Origin: Pterobdella sp. o SKG-2022
Taxonomy: Eukaryota > Annelida > Clitellata > Hirudinida > Piscicolidae
Direction of reading: 5' to 3'
Assembly: GCA_964035795.1 (NCBI GenBank)
Contig: OZ038321.1
Span: 950,030 to 1,014,029, forward strand
DNA length: 64,000 bases
In this document: in pieces, positions 58,096-64,000 of the stretch
How positions within the stretch are numbered: position 1 is the first letter of the stretch
How the letters are laid out: each line of letters starts with the position of its first letter
Translations under genes and position numbers: made by a program
The notes under the pieces: generated by a model
Seen by the model: the letters and a program-made list of their open reading frames with translations, nothing else
Database searches by the model: none
What the model was told of the DNA's origin: nothing

Positions 58096-58380
58096 ACTCT
58101 TTCTATAGAGCAGAAAGCATCTTTTTCACTGACCAATAAGATTAAAGTTTATTCGGACCAGATTTTTAAAAATTTGCTATTTCTCCTGCTAAAGAAGCAT
58201 TTTTTTGGTTTTTTTCGCTATTTTTTTATTAATATTTTAAAAATAAATGACGCCTTTGAAATGATTTTTTAGCGGGAAAAACAGAAAATTTAAAAAATCT
58301 GGTCCAAATCTGCTTCAAACCTATTGGTCGGGGAAAAAGACCCTTTCTTCTCTATAGAAAGCGTGAAGTGTGAACGTTGC
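58096..58380. mobile_element. Inverted-repeat (foldback) element, ~95-bp arms
   Basis: The left arm (58096-58195) has TCTATAGAGCAGAAAGCATC, ACTGACCAATAAGATTAAAG and GGACCAGATTTTTAAAAATT. The right arm (58268-58375) is its complement: TTAAAAAATCTGGTCCAAAT, CAAACCTATTGGTCGGGGAA and CTTCTCTATAGAAAGCGTGA. About 75 bp of spacer separates them. The half copy at 19020-19145 shows it is a dispersed family. No ORF. Confidence 0.85.
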
Positions 58381-58559
58381 AAATGAAGCATAATTTTTGA
58401 AGCACTTGGTTGTTCAAAAGATTTTTAACTTCTGCACCAACACTTCTCAGGCAATTACCCCAGTTAAAATCGGTGCAGCAGACCCTTTGAGAGAAAACAA
58501 TGTAATAAACTTTTGCTGTTCAGATCATTTGTTTTGAACCAGAAATAAACATATGTTTA

Positions 58560-58610
58560 CGTATTAAACAACGCGTAGAAGGCGCTATATAAATTATTAT
58601 TATTTATACA
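58560..58610 (+). repeat. LINE/SINE 3'-tail remnant (GGCGCTATATAAATTATTA)
   Basis: GAAGGCGCTATATAAATTAT followed by TATTATT resembles the 3' terminus of the CR1/L2-type LINE (51.66 kb, minus) and of the type 2 SINEs. Confidence 0.6.
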
Positions 58611-58894
58611 CAGTAAGTTTTAAAATATTTCAGTTGTAAAATTAAAAACAACAAATCTGATATGCTGGGTATAAAGCTACACAATAGAAAGCACAAATTG
58701 TATTTATGAATCCTTCCATTGAGGTTTTAACTCATGTGAGATTGAATAGGTAATTAAAATAATGTGCGACCAGAAATATTTATATTTTTAAAATCTTTTT
58801 TTTTTTGTTTTGAATTAAACTTATTTTTAGTTCCAACCATTTTTTTTTAGTAGGTCACTGTTATATTTTACCGTGTAATGTTTTTATAAAAATC

Positions 58895-59100
58895 CCAAAA
58901 AAAAACATAAAAATATCAAACAAAAACATAAAAATATCAAACAAAAACATGGAATTATCAAACAAAAACATAAAAATATCAAAAAAAAATAATAAAAATT
59001 AAAAAAAATATAAAAATTAAAAAAAAGATTAAAAAAAATATAAAAATTAAAAAAAAGATAAAAAAAAAATATAAAAATTAAAAAAAAATAATAAAATTTT
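58895..59100. repeat. A-rich tandem repeats (AACATAAAAATATCAAAC)
   Basis: Four to five copies of an ~20-bp unit (ACATAAAAATATCAAACAAA), followed by copies of ATAAAAATTAAAAAAAA. Low complexity, no gene. Confidence 0.85.
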
Positions 59101-59374
59101 ATTTTTTTTTTTTAAATTTGAAACTTGTTTGCAGAAAGATTAGTTTTGTTTTAACAAAAGACCAATCTGTCTTGAAAGTTTGAAATTATCAAATCATAAC
59201 TATTTGAAAAAATTACTGAACAATATCAGAAACAATAAATATTTCTATTAAAAAAGTGAAAAGCTTTTAGTCCTAAAAGTTGAAATTTTGAGTTTATTGG
59301 AACTCCTAATAATAGGTTTTGCGTTAGTTACTCAAGCTTGGGAAAATGTTTATGATTGAAAAAATGCTCTATTT

Positions 59375-59475
59375 AGGAGTTTATTTGTACCTCCACTTGA
59401 TAATGTAAGTTCATCTTACAAAAAGCTTCGTGGAATGAAATAAACTCCTAAAAGTGTTTTCATTTGAATATTATT
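59375..59475. mobile_element. Hairpin-family element (AAGCTTTTCG core)
   Basis: TTTAGGAGTTTATTTGTACC, TCCACTTGATAATGTAAGTT, CAAAAAGCTTCGTGGAATGA and AAACTCCTAAAAGTGTTTTC. The outer AGGAGTTTATT and AATAAACTCCT arms pair. It is nearly the same element as at 51535-51632. Confidence 0.82.
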
Positions 59476-59479
59476 ATAT

Positions 59480-60935
59480 AGAATAATAATGAAACGTTAG
59501 AAAGCAAAGTTGGAAATATAGTTAAGTAATGGTAAAACAAGTTAAAATTAAAGCTATAATTAACAAATATAACAATAATAAATATTCAAAATCAAAATAA
59601 TAAAAAAAGAATCATGAAAGTAATTATGGCAATCATAAAAATAAAAATAATAACGATAATCATAAAAAAAAAATAATAATCATAAAAAATATTAAGAATC
59701 AAAAAAAAAATAAAAGTCATAAAAAATAATAACGAGGCAAATAAGAACAATAATAATAAACGTGACAAAATGGATACATGGTGTGAAATGCGTTCAAACA
59801 AGCCAAACAAATCAAAAAAATAATTTTTTTTTATGGTTTTTATTTTGTCATGCAAAAACATTTTTAATTATGAATGAATTATTTAGTAATAATTTGTATT
59901 TAAAGTAATTATTTATGAATTTTTGATTGAAATCAATTATCTAGTAGTTTCTCAATCTTATAATTATATACATTTTAGCATGCATTTTATTTTTTATTTT
60001 TTTATTGTATTGTTGTATTTTATAATTTAGAATTTTTCAATGAATATTTATGTTAATAATTAAAATAATTTCTGAAATATTCATTTTTATTCATTAAACC
60101 ATAGATTATCATATTTTATTAGTTGCGTATTTATAATAAAAAGTTGAAACAAAATTTTATTTATTTATTTATGTTATTTATTAATTTTTGATTATTTCAT
60201 TATTTATTTATAATAATTTATATATTTACACAATTATTATCAAATGAGCCAATAATAGAACGATAAAAGCTCTAAATGCTTTGCTTTTATGAAGAATATC
60301 AAGCCAAAAAGTAATTGTATTATAAGTACTGGAGGTCGACTGATCCTTGTCAGAATGAATTGTCCTTGAATAAAATCAATGAAGTCATTAAATACTCATG
60401 TGGACATCCTTGGAATTATTATTAGTAAATAGGTAAATGAAAAGTGAATTAGTTAAAAGTTAATTATTTAAAAGTGAATTATTCAAAAAAAATCATTTAA
60501 AAGTAAAATATTCAATAATTAATAGAAAAAAACATGGATGAATAAATATAAAAACAAATTAATTAAAAAGTACAACAGCAAACAAATTCAAGTACACTCA
60601 AAAATAAACTTAGATAATAATTACAAAAGGATTAGCAAATATCCAACAATGACTCAAAACCCACAAGAACTTTTCAGTATTTTTTATATTTCTAAATTTG
60701 TTTTTCGATGATGGCTCAGGAGCTTCATGGCATTATTAAAAAAAACAAGAACACAAGCTTTACTGTGTTTTTTTATTTATTATTATTAGTATATTAAATT
60801 TTATTTTTTATTATAAAAACTATTTTATTACCTCAAAAGTTTCAAATACATTCATCATTATCCAAGTTTCTTTTGAAGTTATGGCAGTAGATTTTAGCTT
60901 GGAATTTCACTAAAGAACCGTAGTTTGGGAAGAGG
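59480..60935. other. AT-rich sequence, no gene seen
   Basis: AAT/ATT tracts and A-runs. Minus-strand hydrophobic ORFs at 59592-59861 are low-complexity artefacts. Confidence 0.55.
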
Positions 60936-60938
60936 TTT

Positions 60939-61873
60939 GTGAGGGCCAGAATTCAAAGATTATCAATTGAAAAAACTACTTTCCACATATCATTTGGTGC
61001 AGACATTTGGTGTATATACAATACAATAACGAATATGACTATAGTGGCATCAACTCCAAGAGTTTTTAAGCCACTATATAAAAAATCAATAATATATAAT
61101 AACCAATATCCAAATAATATTAATATAAAAGCGGAGACTGAAGGATTTATATTTGCGGCTCAAGATCAAAGCCTTGTCACCAAGAACTTTCAGGCAAATA
61201 TAATTTGAAACGGAACAGACCCCAAATGTAGATTCTTTGGTGAGAAAGTAGAAACTATTGACCACCTTATTTCCGGATGCTCTGTTCTCACACCTGGAGA
61301 ATACAAAAAAAGACACGATAGGGTAGGTCAATATCTCCTTTTGGAGAATCTGTAACCACTTCAAAGTGAGTACAAGAAAAAACTGGTATGAACATCATCC
61401 GGAGCCAGTTACTGATGGTCCAAATTTCACCATTCTTTGTGATTTCCCAATCCAGACTGACCGAACAATACAAGCCAACCAACCAGACATTGCCGTAAAG
61501 GATTTGCTAGGCAATGTATGTTATCTAATTGACATGAGCGTGCCATCAGATAAAAATGTGTCATCCAAAACATTTGAAAAGCTTTCCAAATATAAAGACT
61601 TGGAGATTGAAATTGGCAAAATGTGGCATCTCAGAGCTAGAACTATCCCAGTTGTAATAGGTGCACTGGGCCTGGTAAAGAAAGGAACCAAAGAATTTTT
61701 CGATAAAATACCCGGCAATCCTTCTCTTCAAGAAATCCAGAAGATAGTTCTAAGCGGCACAGCCCATGTCCTCAGAAAAGCCCTATCAATATAACTTCCA
61801 ATTTCACTCATCTGAGGTCACTGGTAGTAACCTGATGTTTGATCTTATAACTAGCATTTCAAAAGAAAGAACG

Positions 61874-61915
<42 letters not shown>
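60939..61915 (+). pseudogene. LINE 3' end with restriction-like endonuclease domain
   Basis: Plus-strand fragments read as the C-terminus of a non-LTR retrotransposon of the R2/R4/HERO-like class. KAETEGFIFAAQDQSLVT is followed by a TGA (61206-61208), then the zinc-knuckle region CRFFGEKVETIDHLISGC (the usual second Cys is lost), EYKKRHDRVGQY and a frame change. An open block 61366-61794 follows: WYEHHPEPVTDGPNFTILCD, FPIQTDRTIQANQPDIAVKD, CYLIDMSVPSD and VVIGALGLVKKG. The PD...D spacing with a downstream K/E-rich helix is the nuclease core. The 3' end is (AAT)n at 61873-61918. At least two lesions make it inactive, although the last 140 codons are intact. The part upstream of KAETEG (60939-61125) does not match the family and may be another repeat. 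Confidence 0.85.
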
Positions 61916-61918
<3 letters not shown>

Positions 61919-61921
<3 letters not shown>

Positions 61922-64000
61922 GGTTGAAAAAAGATTAATAATGATAGTAATAATAATAACAATCACCATCATAAATAAATAAAAAAGTGATGAAAATGAT
62001 GTTATTGTTGTTATTCTGTCTGGTTTGAATATTTTGACTGACTCTATATATAAATATATATTCCAAAGTGGTCTCGAAGATCTGATCAGTTTCACGCCAC
62101 TAAAATAATATTCGTTATTTGTTTGTTTGTTTCTTTGTTTGTTCGTTTATCTGTTTTTGTTTGTTTGTTTATTTAGTTGTTTTTGATTGATAGCTCTATA
62201 TGGTGTAAAGCTATGTAATAAAATATGTAAACATGTAACCCTTACGTGTATTTCTTGTAACCCTTTTAGGCTTGTATTCTTCCACATTCCGTGTTTTCAC
62301 AGTTGATTTGCTTTGACAAAGGTTTTCCTGCCACATTACCAAGTGATGCATGTAAGACACATGTGAAAATTCATTATTAAAATAAAATAAGAATTTTTGG
62401 GCGAATGAACTCCGTTTTTATTTTCAAATATGTTGATTAATATAATTTGATATAAAATACAGAGCGGTCATTACATTTACAGCGGTTTACTTGGTTTTGT
62501 TCAATTTAATGATTCAATTTATCGATTTTAGTTTTTTGATAAAAAGGCAACAAAAACAAAAAAAACAACGACAAACAAAACACAACAACCACAAATAAAA
62601 ACAAAAACAACAACAAAAAATAAATAAAAAAACGTCATAACCTCATATAAGTGATCCAATCACTTGAGAATGTAAGAATATCCCAAAAACAATGTGTCTG
62701 TTTGTTTTACAAACACTTCACGTTTTTAACAAGGTGCCACTCACCCATGGAAGTTTTGTGACCAATATTGGGCCACTAAGCTTATCGGTTCACCAAAAAC
62801 ATCATCATCAGGTTACTAAAACTAACTTTTTAATGAAAAAATAAAAACAAAACAATAAAAATAATAATCATGGTCATAATAGCTTCTATGCTTTCAGGCA
62901 TTTTTCAATTCAGTTGGGCATTATAGCTGTCAGAATGTTCGAATTCCTATTTGAGAACTGCATATACAAGATAATGTTAGAAACAAAATATTCGCTTCAG
63001 ACCATAAATTACTAGTATTTATTATTATTATTATTATTATTGTTGCTATTATTTTTGTTATTATTACTATTGCTAAAAATAGAAATAATAAAAATATTAA
63101 TATTGTTGTTAATATAAATTATTGTTGATTTCAAAGTTATTTTCACGTCACGCTTGACTAGTTAAGAAGTGACGTAGCTATTTTTGGAAGATTTTAATTA
63201 TGGCTTCCTCTTATTTAGGATCTTTTATTGGAATTTCACCACTGTTATACTGTTTTACAGGCCATTTTTTCAGCCATTTTTGAATTTTTTTTCCAGTTTA
63301 TTTATAATTATTTTTTTGGTGACATTGTTTTCTCTATCAAAATTTTTCAGTTTTTGATGAAAAATGAAGTCCTATTCAATTTTTCCACTTTTGAACATTC
63401 TCTGCCTGCAACTATTTTGTCAAGACGTCAAACTTGATGGTTTACATACAAAAAGCTTCATGAAATATGATGAAGCTTGAAGTGTTTCAATGCCTTTTTC
63501 GCTGATGTTTTATGATGAGGCTAAACTCATCGAAAATTATATTTGTATTTTTGATCAATAAATTCACTAAAGTTTTTCCATAAATCGACGTAAAAAAATT
63601 GCGAATGTCATTCATAAGTGAATTAAGATGTCTTTAAAAAGTTCATTTTTGAACTATTATTTCAAAGTTTTACAGCAATAAATATCCCATTCCGCGACCC
63701 AATCCTTCTTTCAAACTAGGAACAGTTGCATTGTCAATGATTGAATTGTGCTAAATTGTAATGCAGTTATGAATGTGGCCATAGTGGCATGGATCTGAGG
63801 GTTTATAGACCACATATAAAGTCGGTCTAATTATAGCGCTGTTGAAATTTTCCATGTGAATTTATATATTAATTAATATTATTTATTTATGGTTTATTAT
63901 TATTTTTTTAAAATTTTGGTTATTAATTAATATTATTTATCCTTATTTTTTTTGTTTTTTATGAATATTTTCAATTTTTTATGTCTCCCTTCGTCATTTG
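61919..64000. other. AT-rich intergenic sequence with repeat remnants
   Basis: No gene recognised. (GTTT)n lies at 62115-62180. One arm of the 42.5-kb inverted-repeat family is at 63501-63565. CATAGTGGCATGGATCTGAG at 63780-63800 resembles TATAGTGGCATCAACTCCAA at 61040-61060. Confidence 0.5.
63425..63566 (-). mobile_element. Element carrying both repeat arm types
   Basis: ACAAAAAGCTTCATGAAATA then GATGAAGCTTGAAGTGTTTC (hairpin-family-like, itself palindromic) is followed by GATGTTTTATGATGAGGCTA and AACTCATCGAAAATTATATT, the inverted 42.5-kb arm. Like 18608-18845, it joins the two motifs within ~140 bp. Confidence 0.55.

Overview
The window is nuclear DNA from an AT-rich animal, probably an invertebrate bilaterian. 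Its genes have GT-AG introns of about 100 bp to 2 kb and are conserved in animals (ANAPC11, TIMM17, CDC5L, dystrobrevin, a TMEM198-type membrane protein, C-type lectins). tRNA-derived SINEs, non-LTR retrotransposon relics, hairpin/MITE-like elements and very large amounts of (ATT)n/(AAT)n sequence lie around them. I cannot name the phylum from sequence alone. Exon models below come from splice sites, phase agreement and family similarity read by eye; none is backed by transcripts.

Layout. 0-3.9 kb: SINE copies and one exon-sized fucolectin-like (F5/8 type C) fragment. 3.9-6.9 kb: a divergent pair, ANAPC11 (minus) and TIMM17 (plus), whose start codons are 394 bp apart. 8.9-13.5 kb: a TMEM198-like multipass membrane protein gene on plus, whose second intron holds a pure ~590 bp TAG array. 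13.6-19.9 kb: TTA-rich sequence, perfect palindromes, LINE and MITE relics. 20.0-24.9 kb: two tandem secreted C-type lectin genes with almost identical promoters but strongly diverged proteins. 25-27.4 kb: hairpin elements. 27.5-32.8 kb: CDC5L, complete, 11 coding exons. 34.6-38.0 kb: 3' exons of a dystrobrevin gene with no visible 5' half. 39.2-41.0 kb: an unrecognised coiled-coil gene.

42.5-46.4 kb holds two broken ORFs that do not look like host genes. One is enclosed in ~65 bp inverted repeats, the other lies beside a copy of the same repeat, and the second resembles a negative-strand RNA virus nucleoprotein (tentative). 44.5-55 kb is AAT-rich sequence with minisatellites, a CR1/L2-type LINE 3' end and hairpins. 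Within it are three phase-compatible minus-strand exons (Cys-rich, EGF-like, transmembrane) of a type I membrane protein. 57-64 kb is repeat-rich, with an inverted-repeat element and the 3' end of a LINE of the restriction-like-endonuclease class.

The host genes are unrelated housekeeping or surface-protein genes and do not form a pathway. The most unusual signals are the repeat-enclosed virus-like ORF, the lectin promoters that are conserved more than the proteins, the family of hairpins with an AAGCTTTTCG core, and a SINE head joined to two different bodies.
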